NCBI RefSeq assembly: GCF_020889705.1
Contig: NZ_JACMYP010000002.1
Span: 62,001-126,000, forward strand
DNA length: 64,000 nt
Direction of reading: 5' to 3'
DNA from: Bradyrhizobium altum
GTDB taxonomy: Bacteria > Pseudomonadota > Alphaproteobacteria > Rhizobiales > Xanthobacteraceae
Position numbers and translations under genes: made by a program. Within the stretch, counting starts at the first letter, position 1; each line of letters starts with the position of its first letter. The notes beneath the pieces were generated by a model, which was not told the DNA's origin, searched no databases, and saw only the letters and a program-made list of their open reading frames with translations. This document shows, in pieces, positions 53,193 through 63,131 of the stretch.

Positions 53193-54071
53193 GTGACTGA
53201 CACCTCTGCCTACGAGCCGCCGAAAGTCTGGACCTGGAACAAGGAGAGCGGCGGGCGCTTCGCCAGCATCAACCGGCCGATCGCCGGCCCCACCCATGAC
53301 AAGGAATTGCCGGTCGGCCGTCATCCGCTGCAACTCTACTCGCTGGCGACGCCGAACGGCGTCAAGGTCACCGTGATGCTGGAGGAGCTGCTGGCGGCGG
53401 GTCACAAGGGCGCAGAATACGACGCCTGGCTGATCAAGATCGACGGCAACCAGTTCGGTAGCGGCTTCGTTGCGGTCAATCCGAATTCGAAGATTCCGGC
53501 ACTGATGGACCGCAGCGGACCGGAGCCGATCAGGGTATTCGAGTCGGGCTCGATCCTGGTCTATCTCGCGGAAAAGTTCGGCGCGTTCCTGCCGACCGAG
53601 GTCAAGAGCCGCGCCGAAACCTTCTCCTGGCTGTTCTGGCAGATGGGCTCGGCGCCCTATCTCGGCGGCGGCTTCGGGCATTTCTATGCCTATGCGCCGA
53701 CCAAGATCGAATACGCCATCGATCGCTTTGCGATGGAGGTCAAGCGCCAGCTCGACGTGCTCGACCGCCGCCTCGCCGACAACGAATATCTTGCGGGCGA
53801 CGTCTACACCATCGCCGACATGGCGGTGTGGCCGTGGTACGGCAGCCTCGCCAAGGGCCTGCTCTACGGCGGCGGTGAATTCCTCTCGGTGCAGGATTAC
53901 AAAAACGTGCAGCGCTGGACCGACGCAATCGCGGCACGGCCCGCGGTGAAGCGCGGCCGCATGGTCAACCGCACCTGGGGCGAGCCGTCGAGCCAGCTCC
54001 ACGAGCGGCATGACGCCAGCGATTTCGAGACCAGGACGCAGGACAAGATCGGCGAGCAGGCGGCGTCGTAA
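53193..54071 (+). CDS. yghU: Glutathione S-transferase, YghU-type disulfide-bond oxidoreductase
   Basis: 292-residue protein close to E. coli YghU, which reduces disulfides with glutathione. Seen: KVWTWNKESGGRFASINRP near the start, HPLQLYSLATPNGVKVTVMLEEL in the thioredoxin-like domain, VNPNSKIPALMDRSG and ESGSILVYLAEKFG for glutathione binding, and the tail LHERHDASDFET. The start is GTG at 53193 behind GGGAG; an ATG frame from 53076 is longer than the family. Confidence 0.92.
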   Translation: MTDTSAYEPPKVWTWNKESGGRFASINRPIAGPTHDKELPVGRHPLQLYSLATPNGVKVTVMLEELLAAGHKGAEYDAWLIKIDGNQFGSGFVAVNPNSKIPALMDRSGPEPIRVFESGSILVYLAEKFGAFLPTEVKSRAETFSWLFWQMGSAPYLGGGFGHFYAYAPTKIEYAIDRFAMEVKRQLDVLDRRLADNEYLAGDVYTIADMAVWPWYGSLAKGLLYGGGEFLSVQDYKNVQRWTDAIAARPAVKRGRMVNRTWGEPSSQLHERHDASDFETRTQDKIGEQAAS

Positions 54072-54083
54072 TTTGCGTAGCTG

Positions 54084-54168
54084 CGTAGGGCGGATTAGCC
54101 GAAGGCGTAATCCGCCATCATGCGCGGACGGGTCGGCGGGTTACGCCTTCGGCTAACCCGCCCTACGC
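54084..54168. repeat. Family F palindromic repeat, copy 1
   Basis: CGTAGGGCGGATTAGCCGAA...and its mirror TTCGGCTAACCCGCCCTACG, with CGTAATCCGCC and GGCGGGTTACGCC inside. It lies between convergent genes and may be a bidirectional stop. Confidence 0.88.
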
Positions 54169-54177
54169 GTCCGTGCT

Positions 54178-54453
54178 TCACCCGAGTAGATCGTCGTACT
54201 CCGGATGCTTCTTCATGAAGCCCTGGATGAATTCGCATTTCACGACGAGCTTGATGTTCTGCGCGCGGACGGCGTCGAGCGTCGCGCGGGCGAGTATTGA
54301 GCCGATGCCGCGGCCGCCGAGCTCCGCCGGCACCTCGGTGTGAACCAGCGTGATCGTATCCGGCGTCTTGCGGTAGACCACGAAGGCGGTGGCGCCATCG
54401 ACGGCGAGTTCGAACCGGCTCTGTGCCGGGTTGTCGTGGAATGCTTCGCTCAT
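54178..54453 (-). CDS. Small GNAT-like N-acetyltransferase
   Basis: Short acetyltransferase of 91 residues (YjdJ / NATD1 type). Seen: TEVPAELGGRGIGSILARATLDAVR with the acetyl-CoA motif GGRGIGS at about residues 46-52, and the family ending CEFIQGFMKKHPEYDDLL. Its target is unknown. An AGGAC ribosome site lies before the ATG. The flavin reductase gene lies 9 bp upstream in the same direction, so the two are probably one unit. Confidence 0.85.
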   Translation of the reverse strand: MSEAFHDNPAQSRFELAVDGATAFVVYRKTPDTITLVHTEVPAELGGRGIGSILARATLDAVRAQNIKLVVKCEFIQGFMKKHPEYDDLLG

Positions 54454-54462
54454 TGTCTTGTC

Positions 54463-55080
54463 CTATTTCTTCTTTGCGCCCTCGGCCGCGGGAAACACCA
54501 CGCGGTCGTCGGTGCGGCAGTAGCGGTCGGCGAACATGCGGCCGATCGGGTGGTAGCGCTCCATATGGACGCGCATCGCTTCACGATCCCACAATTCGTC
54601 GCGGATGTGGAAGTGGATGCCTTCGCCCATGATCAGCTGGCGGTCGCCGTTGACGTCGATCAGCTTCCAGGTCTTGCACTCCATCGCGAACGGCGCGTCG
54701 GCAAGCCGGGGCACCGCGATCCTGCTGGAGGGCGCGAGCTTCAGGCCGAGATAGTCGGGCTCGCCGATCTCGGGCGGGAAATCGCCCGAAGTCTCGTGCA
54801 TCGCACGCGCCAGCGGCTCGTCGGTGAGGTTGACCACGAACTCGCCCAGGCGCTGGATATTGACCAGCGTGTCCTTCTCGCGACCGTCCGGCCTTCGGTT
54901 GACCGCGAACATGCAGAGCGGCGGGTCCTCGCAGAACACGTTGAAGAACGAGAACGGCGCCGCGTTGACCACGCCGTCCGCGCCCAGGCTCGTCACCCAG
55001 GCGATCGGCCGCGGCAGCACGAAGGAGGTCAGCACCTTGTAGCGTTCGCGCTGGCTGAGGTCGCTTGGGGAATATTCCAT
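54463..55080 (-). CDS. Flavin reductase family protein
   Basis: FMN-binding split-barrel protein of 205 residues. Seen: start region SQRERYKVLTSFVLPRPIAWVTSLGADGVVNAAPFSFFNVFCEDPPL, the usual flavin-binding segment, then DTLVNIQRLGEFVVNLTDEPLA. Members reduce flavin for monooxygenases or bind other substrates. The start at 55080 (MEYSPSDL) is chosen by homology; the frame to 55137 runs into the family F repeat. It precedes the small GNAT gene by 9 bp. Confidence 0.84.
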   Translation of the reverse strand: MEYSPSDLSQRERYKVLTSFVLPRPIAWVTSLGADGVVNAAPFSFFNVFCEDPPLCMFAVNRRPDGREKDTLVNIQRLGEFVVNLTDEPLARAMHETSGDFPPEIGEPDYLGLKLAPSSRIAVPRLADAPFAMECKTWKLIDVNGDRQLIMGEGIHFHIRDELWDREAMRVHMERYHPIGRMFADRYCRTDDRVVFPAAEGAKKK

Positions 55081-55096
55081 GGGGTGTCCGAAAACG

Positions 55097-55177
55097 TGGG
55101 GCGGGCTAGCGAAGCGTAACCCGCCGCGAGCGGACAAGAAGGCAAAAGGCGGGTTACGCTTGCGCTAACCCGCCCTT
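55097..55177. repeat. Family F palindromic repeat, copy 2
   Basis: GTGGGGCGGGCTAGCGAAGC and GCTTGCGCTAACCCGCCCTT at the ends, GTAACCCGCC and GGCGGGTTAC inside. Related to the copy at 54084. Confidence 0.82.
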
Positions 55178-55219
55178 CCGCTTGTTCGCCTCCCCGCACG
55201 CGGGGAGGAGACGACAAGC

Positions 55220-56494
<1,275 letters not shown>

Positions 56495-56668
56495 TGTCGT
56501 TTCTCCCGTCGCGAAGGCGCGTTTCGCGGCGGACAATAAACGCGTGCGGCGCGAAGCGCGAGTACCGATTTTCCGATCATCTCTACCGCATCGCGGAATA
56601 TCGCGACGGCGTTTCAAACGTTGTTTGAACGCCGCCGCGTACAGCGTGAAAGAGTCAGCGCACGCCGG

Positions 56669-57046
56669 CTAGGTCATCCGGTGCATGGCGCAGATCTTGT
56701 TGCCGTCGAGGTCACGCAAATAGGCGAGGTAGAGCTTGATGCCGTTACCCTCGCGCACGCCCGGCGGGTCCTCGCAGGTCTTGCCGCCATTGGCGATGCC
56801 GGCCGCGTGCCAGGCGTGGACCTGCTCCGGCGAAGAGCAGGCGAAGCCGATCGTGCCGCCATTGGCGTGGGTCGCCGGTTCGCCGTTGATCGGTTTGGAA
56901 ACCATGAAAATGCCGGCCTTGGTGAGATACATGATGCGGTGACCGTCGACCCGGGCCGGCCGGACATCGAGCGTGCCCAGCAGCGCATCATAAAACGCCT
57001 TGGTCTTGTCCAGATCGTTGGTGCCAACCATCACGTGTGAAAACAT
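56669..57046 (-). CDS. VOC family (glyoxalase-like) protein
   Basis: Metal-binding VOC protein of 125 residues. Seen: FSHVMVGTNDLDKTKAFYDALLGTL at the start with a first metal His (residue 4), a central NGGTIGFACSSPEQVHAWHAAGIANGG, and a closing YLRDLDGNKICAMHR with an Asp-Gly-Asn turn. Function may be isomerase, dioxygenase or lyase. The start at 57046 follows AGGGAGGAT. It lies upstream of the ACAD gene by 174 bp on the same strand. Confidence 0.83.
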   Translation of the reverse strand: MFSHVMVGTNDLDKTKAFYDALLGTLDVRPARVDGHRIMYLTKAGIFMVSKPINGEPATHANGGTIGFACSSPEQVHAWHAAGIANGGKTCEDPPGVREGNGIKLYLAYLRDLDGNKICAMHRMT

Positions 57047-57165
57047 CTGAAATATCCTCCCTGTCGTTGACCAAAGCCGCTTTGTCGCGTGCTTGCCGCT
57101 CGAACGCTTAGCAGCAGTTTTGCCGCGACGGAAGCGACGCTGCGTCGCGCCGCGCACTCTCCTTT

Positions 57166-57203
57166 CGTCATTCCGGGGCGTGCGAAGCACGAGCCCGGAA
57201 TCC
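57166..57203. repeat. Family C palindromic repeat, copy 3 (half)
   Basis: CGTCATTCCGGGGCGTGCGA then GCACGAGCCCGGAATCCA, a single hairpin around TGCGAAGCA. Confidence 0.82.
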
Positions 57204-57359
57204 ATTCATCCACCTTTTGCTCGGGGCCCATGGGTGCGATCGGCACCCGGCATTCCCTGCGCCCTCTGTTCAATCAGAGGAGCAAGTTAACGCAAGACTC
57301 GAACGCGCCAGCGCCGCGAGGATGCGGATTATGATTCAATCTGGCACCACATATTCGAT

Positions 57360-57525
57360 GTCGTCCCGGGCAAGCCAACGGGTCGGCGCGAAGCGCCGCC
57401 CGATGACAGGCTCCGCGCGACCCGGGACCCATAACTACCGTTGCTCATTGCGTTACGACGCTGTGGCCAGCTTGCTTCAACAACGGCGTCCTGTGGTTAT
57501 CGGTCCCTGCATTCGCAGGGACGAC
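57360..57525. repeat. Family D composite element, copy 3
   Basis: 166 bp. Left GTCGTCCCGGGCAAGCCAAC, then a CCCGGGACCCATAACTACC strand; right CTGTGGTTATCGGTCCCTGC and closing CGCAGGGACGAC. Same ends as the copy at 28055 but in the other orientation and with an expanded left hairpin. Confidence 0.85.
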
Positions 57526-57549
57526 ACCGGTGATGCGGCAAGAGTCAGG

Positions 57550-58332
57550 CTAGAACGCGGTGTACCCGCCGTCGATCACGAAGCAATCCGCCGTATGATA
57601 GGACGACGCCTTGCTCATGAGGTAGACGGCGATGCCGCCGAAATCGCTCGGCTCGCCGAAGCGGCGTACCGGGATGCGCGGCATCACATTGGCGACGAAC
57701 TTGTCGTTGGCCATGATGCCGGCGGTCATGTCGCTCTTGATCCAGCCGGGCAGGATTGCATTCGCGGTGACGCCGTGGCGGGCGAGCTCGACGCCGAGCG
57801 CGCGGCACAGCGCGTTCAGCGCGGCCTTGGTGCCGGCATAGTGCTCGTTGCGCGCGGTGCCGAACAGCGAGGCGAGGCTCGAGGTCGCGACCAGCCGGCC
57901 GAACTTGTCGCCGGCCTCGGCGCGCTCGGTCATGTGGCGTGCCGCAGCCTGGAATACGTGAAACACGCCGTCGAGATTGGTCGCGAACATCCTGCGCCAT
58001 TCCTCCTCGGTACGGTCGATGAAGGAGCGGCGTCCGCCGCCGCCGATGCCGGCATTGGCGAAGCAGCCGTCGACGCGGCCGAAGGTGTCGAGCGTCGCCT
58101 TCATCGCGGTCTTGACCGAGCCGGGATCGGTGACGTCGCAGAATTGGGTTGCGACCTTGCCGGGCGCGGCCTTCATCGAGGCCGCGGCGTTGGCGTTTTT
58201 TTCCGCGTTGCGGCCCCAGATCGCGACGTTGCAGCCGGCGGCGTTCAACGCCTGCGCGATGCCGAGGCCGATACCGCCATTGCCGCCGGTGATGACAGCG
58301 ACGCGGCCGGTGAGATCGAAGATGCCACTCAT
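57550..58332 (-). CDS. SDR family oxidoreductase
   Basis: Active-looking short-chain dehydrogenase of 260 residues. Seen: cofactor motif TGGNGGIG at residues 15-22, NAG at 93-95, and the complete tetrad Asn119, Ser152, Tyr165, Lys169. By its place between the ACAD and the kinase genes it may reduce or oxidise a hydroxy or oxo group of the pathway acid, like LvaD of the levulinate system. The start at 58332 (MSGIFDLTG) or the ATG at 58344 are both possible. Confidence 0.87.
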   Translation of the reverse strand: MSGIFDLTGRVAVITGGNGGIGLGIAQALNAAGCNVAIWGRNAEKNANAAASMKAAPGKVATQFCDVTDPGSVKTAMKATLDTFGRVDGCFANAGIGGGGRRSFIDRTEEEWRRMFATNLDGVFHVFQAAARHMTERAEAGDKFGRLVATSSLASLFGTARNEHYAGTKAALNALCRALGVELARHGVTANAILPGWIKSDMTAGIMANDKFVANVMPRIPVRRFGEPSDFGGIAVYLMSKASSYHTADCFVIDGGYTAF

Positions 58333-58483
58333 TGGGGTTTCCATTTGGTTTGGTGCGCGCTAATCACGCGTTCACGGATGGGCTTGCCGCCGACCATGGA
58401 CAAGCCCGGCACAAAAATCAAATATGGGTCGAAGCATCGACCTACCGCGGTACCAACCGCCGCGACAACGTAAAGAGGAAACC

Positions 58484-59278
58484 ATGCAGTTCAAGCACGT
58501 CACGCTCGACTTCGACGGATCGGTCGCGATCCTCAAACTCGACCATCAGGAAGTCATGAACGCGGTCTCGATCGACATGCTGGGCGGCCTTGCCGAGGCG
58601 CTCGATGCGATCGACGACAGGCGCGACGAGGTGCGCTGCCTGGTGATCACGGGCGCGGGCAGGGCCTTCTGCACCGGCGCTAATCTGCAGGGCCGCAACC
58701 AGCAGCAGAAGCCCGGCAAGAGCAACGCCGGCGCGGCGCTGGAGACCGCGTTCCACCCGTTCCTGCGCCGATTGCGTAAGCTGCACTGTCCGATCGTGAC
58801 GGCGGTGAACGGCCCGGCCGCCGGCGCCGGCATGAGCTTCGCATTGATGGGCGACCTCATTCTGTGCGCGCGCTCGTCCTATTTCCTGCAGGCGTTCCGC
58901 CGCATCGGCCTGGTGCCGGATTGCGGCTCGACCTGGCTGCTGCCGCGGCTGATCGGCAAGGCGCGCTCGGTCGAGCTGTCGCTGCTCGGCGAGCGGCTGC
59001 CGGCCGAGAAGGCGCTGGAATGGGGCCTCGTCAACCGCGTCTATGACGACGGCGCGCTGATGGAGGAGACCATGAAGCTGGCGCACGATCTGGCCAATGG
59101 CCCGACGGTCGCGCTGTCGCTGATCAGAAAACTGTATTGGGACAGCCCGGAGAATTCGTTCGAGGAGCAGCTCAACCAGGAATTCGAGTCGCAGCGGATC
59201 GCGGGTGGTGCCGAGGATTTCAAGGAAGGTGTCACCGCGTTCCTCGAGAAGCGGCCGGCGAAGTTCAAGGGCAAATGA
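58484..59278 (+). CDS. Enoyl-CoA hydratase/isomerase family protein
   Basis: Crotonase-fold protein of 264 residues. Seen: CoA- and oxyanion-binding stretch LVITGAGRAFCTGANLQGR and AVNGPAAGAGMSFALMGDLILCARS, then GLVPDCGSTWLLPRLIGKARS. The Asp in PDCGS stands where many hydratases and isomerases have an acid. AGAGGAA precedes the ATG. The gene overlaps the kinase gene by ATGA, so the two are translated together and the crotonase is likely to be a member of the same pathway. Confidence 0.88.
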   Translation: MQFKHVTLDFDGSVAILKLDHQEVMNAVSIDMLGGLAEALDAIDDRRDEVRCLVITGAGRAFCTGANLQGRNQQQKPGKSNAGAALETAFHPFLRRLRKLHCPIVTAVNGPAAGAGMSFALMGDLILCARSSYFLQAFRRIGLVPDCGSTWLLPRLIGKARSVELSLLGERLPAEKALEWGLVNRVYDDGALMEETMKLAHDLANGPTVALSLIRKLYWDSPENSFEEQLNQEFESQRIAGGAEDFKEGVTAFLEKRPAKFKGK

Positions 59279-60261
59279 TCGAGACCGAGCTCACCCGCTG
59301 CGTCGCCTCGTTTCATCCTGGCGCGACCGGCGTCACCGGCGCCGCAAAACTATCCGGCGGCGCCAGCCAGGAGACCTGGACGTTCGACATCGTGCACCCG
59401 AACGGCAATGTCGGCGCGATCCTGCGCCGCGCGCCGCCGGGCTACGGTGCCGCGCCCGGCCGCGCCGCCGGCCTAGATGCCGAGGCGACGCTGATGCAGC
59501 TCGCGCATGACGCGGGCCTGCCGTCGCCGAAGGTGATGCATGTCTTGAGCCCGGAGGACGGCCTCGGCCGCGGCTTCATCATGGCGCGGGTCGAAGGCGA
59601 GACCATCGCGCGCAAGATTTTGCGCGACGAGGAATTTGCCAAGGCGCGGCCGATCCTGGCCCGCCAGCTCGGCCGCGTCATCGCCGGCATTCATGGCCTG
59701 CCACAGGCAAAACTGCCGCAGCTGCGCAGCCTGACGGCGACCAAGGAGATCGAGGATCTCGCCCGTGAATATCACAGCTTCAACTGGCCGCGGCCGGTGT
59801 TCGAACTGGCGCTGCGCTGGCTGCGCGATCACGATCCCGGTCCGTCGTCCGAGGTGACGCTGGTGCACGGCGATTTCCGTCACGGCAATCTGATCGTCGG
59901 CCCCGACGGGGTGCGCGCGGTGCTCGACTGGGAGCTCGCGCATACCGGCGATCCGATGGAGGATCTCGGCTGGATCTGCGTCAATTCGTGGCGCTTCGGC
60001 GAGATCGACAAGCCGGTCGGCGGCTTCGGCTCCCGCGAGGACCTGTTCGCGGGCTATGAAGAAGCCGGCCGCAAAGCCGACCCCGACCGCGTGATGTTCT
60101 GGGAAGTGATGGGCACGCTGCGCTGGGGCGTGATGTGCTGCGGCATGATGCAGCGCTTCCGCTCCGGCCCCGATCACTCGATGGAGCGCGCGATGATCGG
60201 GCGGCGCGCGTCGGAGACCGAGATCGATCTGCTTAGGTTACTCGTACCGAGAGGTCGTTGA
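59275..60261 (+). CDS. APH-fold kinase, ACAD10/11 or LvaA-like
   Basis: Phosphotransferase of 328 residues of the aminoglycoside phosphotransferase family. Seen: catalytic loop HGDFRHGN at residues 198-205 with Asp200 and the metal-binding LDWE at 217-220 with Asp218, plus ATGRVIAGIHGL-like family helices. Related proteins (ACAD10/11 kinase domains, LvaA) phosphorylate the 4-hydroxy group of acyl-CoA. It is not expected to confer drug resistance. It begins inside the stop of the enoyl-CoA hydratase gene and is followed 1 bp later by the DUF6285 gene. Confidence 0.87.
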   Translation: MIETELTRCVASFHPGATGVTGAAKLSGGASQETWTFDIVHPNGNVGAILRRAPPGYGAAPGRAAGLDAEATLMQLAHDAGLPSPKVMHVLSPEDGLGRGFIMARVEGETIARKILRDEEFAKARPILARQLGRVIAGIHGLPQAKLPQLRSLTATKEIEDLAREYHSFNWPRPVFELALRWLRDHDPGPSSEVTLVHGDFRHGNLIVGPDGVRAVLDWELAHTGDPMEDLGWICVNSWRFGEIDKPVGGFGSREDLFAGYEEAGRKADPDRVMFWEVMGTLRWGVMCCGMMQRFRSGPDHSMERAMIGRRASETEIDLLRLLVPRGR

Positions 60262-60262
60262 G

Positions 60263-60637
60263 ATGCAGGATGAACCGACACCCACCGAACTGATCAAGGC
60301 CGTCGCCGATTTCCTGCGCAACGAGATCGCGCCTGCAATCAAGGGGCACAATAGCTTCAAGCTGCGCGTTGGCATCAACGCGCTCGATCTGGTGACGCGG
60401 CAGCTCGCGCTCGCCCAGGCGGATGATGCGACCGAGGCCGCGCGGCTGAAGCAACTGCTCGGCGCGGACGGCACGCTGATGGAGCTCAACCGCGCGCTGT
60501 CGGAGAAGATCGCACGCGGCGAGGTCGATCTGACAACGCCGGGGCTATCGGAGCATCTCTGGCAGAGCACGATGGACAAGCTCGCCGTCGATCAGCCGAA
60601 CTACGCGTCGTACAAGAGGGAGTTGGGGAATACGTAG
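60263..60637 (+). CDS. DUF6285 family small protein, LvaB-like
   Basis: Small protein of 124 residues with no assigned domain function. Seen: PTPTELIKAVADFLRNEIAPAIKGHNSFKLRVGINAL at the start, alpha-helical throughout, and GLSEHLWQSTMDKLAVDQPNY near the end. In Pseudomonas putida the small protein LvaB is needed with LvaA for the kinase step, and its position directly after the kinase is the same here. The role as a kinase partner is inferred. A GAGAGG ribosome site overlaps the end of the kinase gene. Confidence 0.8.
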   Translation: MQDEPTPTELIKAVADFLRNEIAPAIKGHNSFKLRVGINALDLVTRQLALAQADDATEAARLKQLLGADGTLMELNRALSEKIARGEVDLTTPGLSEHLWQSTMDKLAVDQPNYASYKRELGNT

Positions 60638-60674
60638 GATGGGTAGAGAGCTTCGCTCTATCCATCCTACAAGC

Positions 60675-60716
60675 TGTCATTCCGGGGCGCCGCAAAGCGG
60701 CGAGCCCGGAATGACG
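60675..60716. repeat. Family C palindromic repeat, copy 4
   Basis: CTGTCATTCCGGGGCGCCGC with GCGGCGAGCCCGGAATGACG; a single hairpin with both ends kept. It lies between convergent genes. Confidence 0.85.
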
Positions 60717-60734
60717 GGTGAAGGAAGGTTGTTG

Positions 60735-61514
60735 CTACCGCCCCAGCCACTTCGGCGGGCGCTTCTCCGAGAACGCCTTCGGGCCCTCGATGTAATCCTG
60801 CGAAGCGGCCATCGCCTTCACCGCCGGATATTCGCGCTGCTCGGCGAGCGCCTGCTCGAGCGAGACTTCGAGGCCCTTCTGGATCGCCTGCTTGGAGGCG
60901 CGGATCGACATCGGCGAGTTCTTGGCGATGGTCTCGGCCCAGCGCTCGGCTGCGGCCAGCGCCTCGCCATGCGGCACCACCTCGTTGACGAAGCCGAGCT
61001 CGAGCCCTTCCTTGGCGCTGACATGGCGCGCGGTCAGGATCATGCCCATGGCGCGCTTCAGCCCGATCTGGCGCGGTAGCCGTTGCAGGCCGCCGGCGAG
61101 CGCCGCGAGGCCGACGCGCGGCTCGGGCAGGGCGAAGGTCGCGTTCTCCGAGGCAATGATCAGGTCGCAGGCCAGCGCGACCTCGAACCCGCCGCCCATC
61201 GCGACGCCGTTGACGGCGGCGATGATCGGCTTGTCGCAGTCGAAGCGGGTGGTGAGCCCGGCAAAGCCGCCCTTGTCCCAGCCGCGCTTGCCGCCCGCGG
61301 CCTGCCATTTCAGGTCGTTGCCGGCGCAGAACGCCTTGTCGCCGGCGCCGGTGACGATCGCGACCCACTGCTCGGGATCGGCGGAGAAGTCGTCGAACAC
61401 CTTGTTGAGCTCGAAATGCGCGTCGATATGCAGCGCATTGTAAACCTCGGGCCGCGACAGCGTCACGATGGTGATGGGACCCTTGCGCGTCACCTTGGAG
61501 AATTTCAGATCCAT
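60735..61514 (-). CDS. Enoyl-CoA hydratase/isomerase family protein
   Basis: Crotonase-fold protein of 259 residues. Seen: VTGAGDKAFCAGNDLKWQ, AAVNGVAMGGGFEVALACDLIIAS and FALPEPRVGLAALAGGLQRLPRQIG, where Glu in PEPRVGL stands in the place of the second catalytic acid. It ends in EKRPPKWLGR, common in this subgroup. GGGAG precedes the ATG. It diverges from an acyl-CoA dehydrogenase gene, so the two may work on the same substrate. Confidence 0.88.
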   Translation of the reverse strand: MDLKFSKVTRKGPITIVTLSRPEVYNALHIDAHFELNKVFDDFSADPEQWVAIVTGAGDKAFCAGNDLKWQAAGGKRGWDKGGFAGLTTRFDCDKPIIAAVNGVAMGGGFEVALACDLIIASENATFALPEPRVGLAALAGGLQRLPRQIGLKRAMGMILTARHVSAKEGLELGFVNEVVPHGEALAAAERWAETIAKNSPMSIRASKQAIQKGLEVSLEQALAEQREYPAVKAMAASQDYIEGPKAFSEKRPPKWLGR

Positions 61515-61734
61515 GTTTGCTCCCGTCGATTTTCTGCGGCGAAGAATATGGCTGATATCCTACCGCCTGCGGCTCGTTCCGCGCCATCCAATTACGCAAC
61601 GCGACCGCGCGCGCAAGCCTCATCGGCCTGCTTGACTTGGCCGCGTGCTTCTCACCTTAATCGGTTCGACTGCGGATGCGCGATAGCGCCTAAACGCAAA
61701 ACCAGAATCAACAATATCTTCGGGAGAGACCGCC

Positions 61735-63009
61735 TTGGATTTCAATCTGCCGGCCGACCTGACAGCCTATCTCGCCGAGCTCGATCGCTTCATCGAACGC
61801 GAGATCAAGCCGCTGGAAGCGGCTGACGACAACATCCGCTTCTTCGATCATCGCCGCGAATGGGCGCGCACCGATTTCGACAAGGGCGGCCTGCCGCGCC
61901 GTGAATGGGAGCTCTTGCTGCGCAAGGTCAAGAACCTGGCCGACGCCGCGGGTCATCTGCGCTTCGCGATCCCGAAGCGTTACGGCGGCAAGGACGGCTC
62001 CAACCTCTGGATGGCTGTGATCCGCGAACATTTTGCCTCAAAGGGTCTCGGCCTGCACAACGATCTGCAGAATGAGCACTCGATCGTCGGCAATCTGCCC
62101 ATCGTGACCATGCTCGACCGCTATGGAACCGACGAGCAGAAGGCGATGATCGACGGCTCGATCACCGGCAAGTACCGCATCACGTTCGGTCTCACGGAGC
62201 CCGAGCACGGTTCCGATGCAACGCATATGGAAACCAGGGCGGTGCCGGCGACGCGTGACAACGTCAAGGGCTGGATCATCAACGGCGAGAAGATGTGGAC
62301 CACCGGCATGCATGTCGCGACCCATTGCGCGCTGTTTGCCCGCACCTCCGGCAATGACGGCGACGCGCGCGGCATCAGCTGCTTCCTGGTGCCGGCGAAA
62401 TCGCCGGGTGTGAAGGTCGAAGAGTATATGTGGACCTTCAACATGCCGACCGATCATCCGCGGGTCAGCTTCACCGACGTGTTCGTGCCCGAGGATGCGC
62501 AGTTCGGCGAGGTTGGCCGCGGCCTGTCGCTGGCGCAATGCTTCGTGCATGAGAACCGCATCCGCCAGGCGGCGAGCTCGCTCGGCGCTGCGGTCTATTG
62601 CATCAACGAGAGCGTGAAGTATGCCCGCGAGCGCAAGCCGTTCGGCAAGGCGCTGGCGGAGAACCAGGCGATCCAGTGGCCGCTGGTCGAGCTCGCGACC
62701 CAGGCCGAGATGCTGCGGCTGTTGATCCGCAAGACCGCCTGGGAGATGGATCAACTGACCCAGGCGCAGGTCGAGCACACGCTGTCGGACCGAGTCTCGA
62801 TGTGCAATTTCTGGGCAAACCGTCTGTGCTGCGAGGCCGCCGACCGCGCGATGCAGGTGCATGGCGGCATGGGCTATTCGCGCCACAAGCCGTTCGAGCA
62901 CATCTATCGTCACCACCGCCGCTATCGCATCACCGAAGGCAGCGAGGAGATCCAGAAGCGCAAGGTGGCGGGCTTCCTGTTCGGCTACATGGGCGCCGGC
63001 AAGCATTGA
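61735..63009 (+). CDS. Acyl-CoA dehydrogenase
   Basis: FAD-dependent dehydrogenase of 424 residues. Seen: TFGLTEPEHGSDATHMETRA in the flavin region and RITEGSEEIQ near the end, where Glu401 is the usual catalytic base position, unlike the enzyme at 55220. The start is TTG at 61735, supported by GGGAGAG seven bases before it. The family is broad and the chain length not predictable. It diverges from an enoyl-CoA hydratase gene. Confidence 0.87.
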   Translation: MDFNLPADLTAYLAELDRFIEREIKPLEAADDNIRFFDHRREWARTDFDKGGLPRREWELLLRKVKNLADAAGHLRFAIPKRYGGKDGSNLWMAVIREHFASKGLGLHNDLQNEHSIVGNLPIVTMLDRYGTDEQKAMIDGSITGKYRITFGLTEPEHGSDATHMETRAVPATRDNVKGWIINGEKMWTTGMHVATHCALFARTSGNDGDARGISCFLVPAKSPGVKVEEYMWTFNMPTDHPRVSFTDVFVPEDAQFGEVGRGLSLAQCFVHENRIRQAASSLGAAVYCINESVKYARERKPFGKALAENQAIQWPLVELATQAEMLRLLIRKTAWEMDQLTQAQVEHTLSDRVSMCNFWANRLCCEAADRAMQVHGGMGYSRHKPFEHIYRHHRRYRITEGSEEIQKRKVAGFLFGYMGAGKH

Positions 63010-63015
63010 GACGCC

Positions 63016-63113
63016 AGAGCGTTTTCGAGCGAAGTGGATACCGGTTCGCGTGAAGAAAACGCGTCAAAAATGAATCTGGAGTTCCGTTCCGATTCCTCGG
63101 AACGGAACTCCAG
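63016..63113. repeat. Family G-type repeat ending in a 17-bp perfect hairpin
   Basis: AGAGCGTTTTCGAGCGAAGT to GCGTCAAAA, then a hairpin with arms CTGGAGTTCCGTTCCGA (63076-63092) and TCGGAACGGAACTCCAG (63097-63113), loop TTCC. Such composites are, from memory, common in Bradyrhizobium. The hairpin ends 18 bp before the next start codon. Confidence 0.85.
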
Positions 63114-63131
63114 CCGGGGAGGTGGCACGAC

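Larger units (their letters stand above)
57047..57549. other. Gap filled by repeats between VOC gene and SDR
   Basis: 503 bp without a gene. It holds a family C copy at 57166-57203 and a family D element at 57360-57525. I see no further coding or RNA signal. Confidence 0.7.

Noticed and set aside
59275..60261. Aminoglycoside resistance kinase
   Set aside because: The fold is the same, but the context with enoyl-CoA hydratase, DUF6285 and ACAD genes points to acyl-CoA metabolism.
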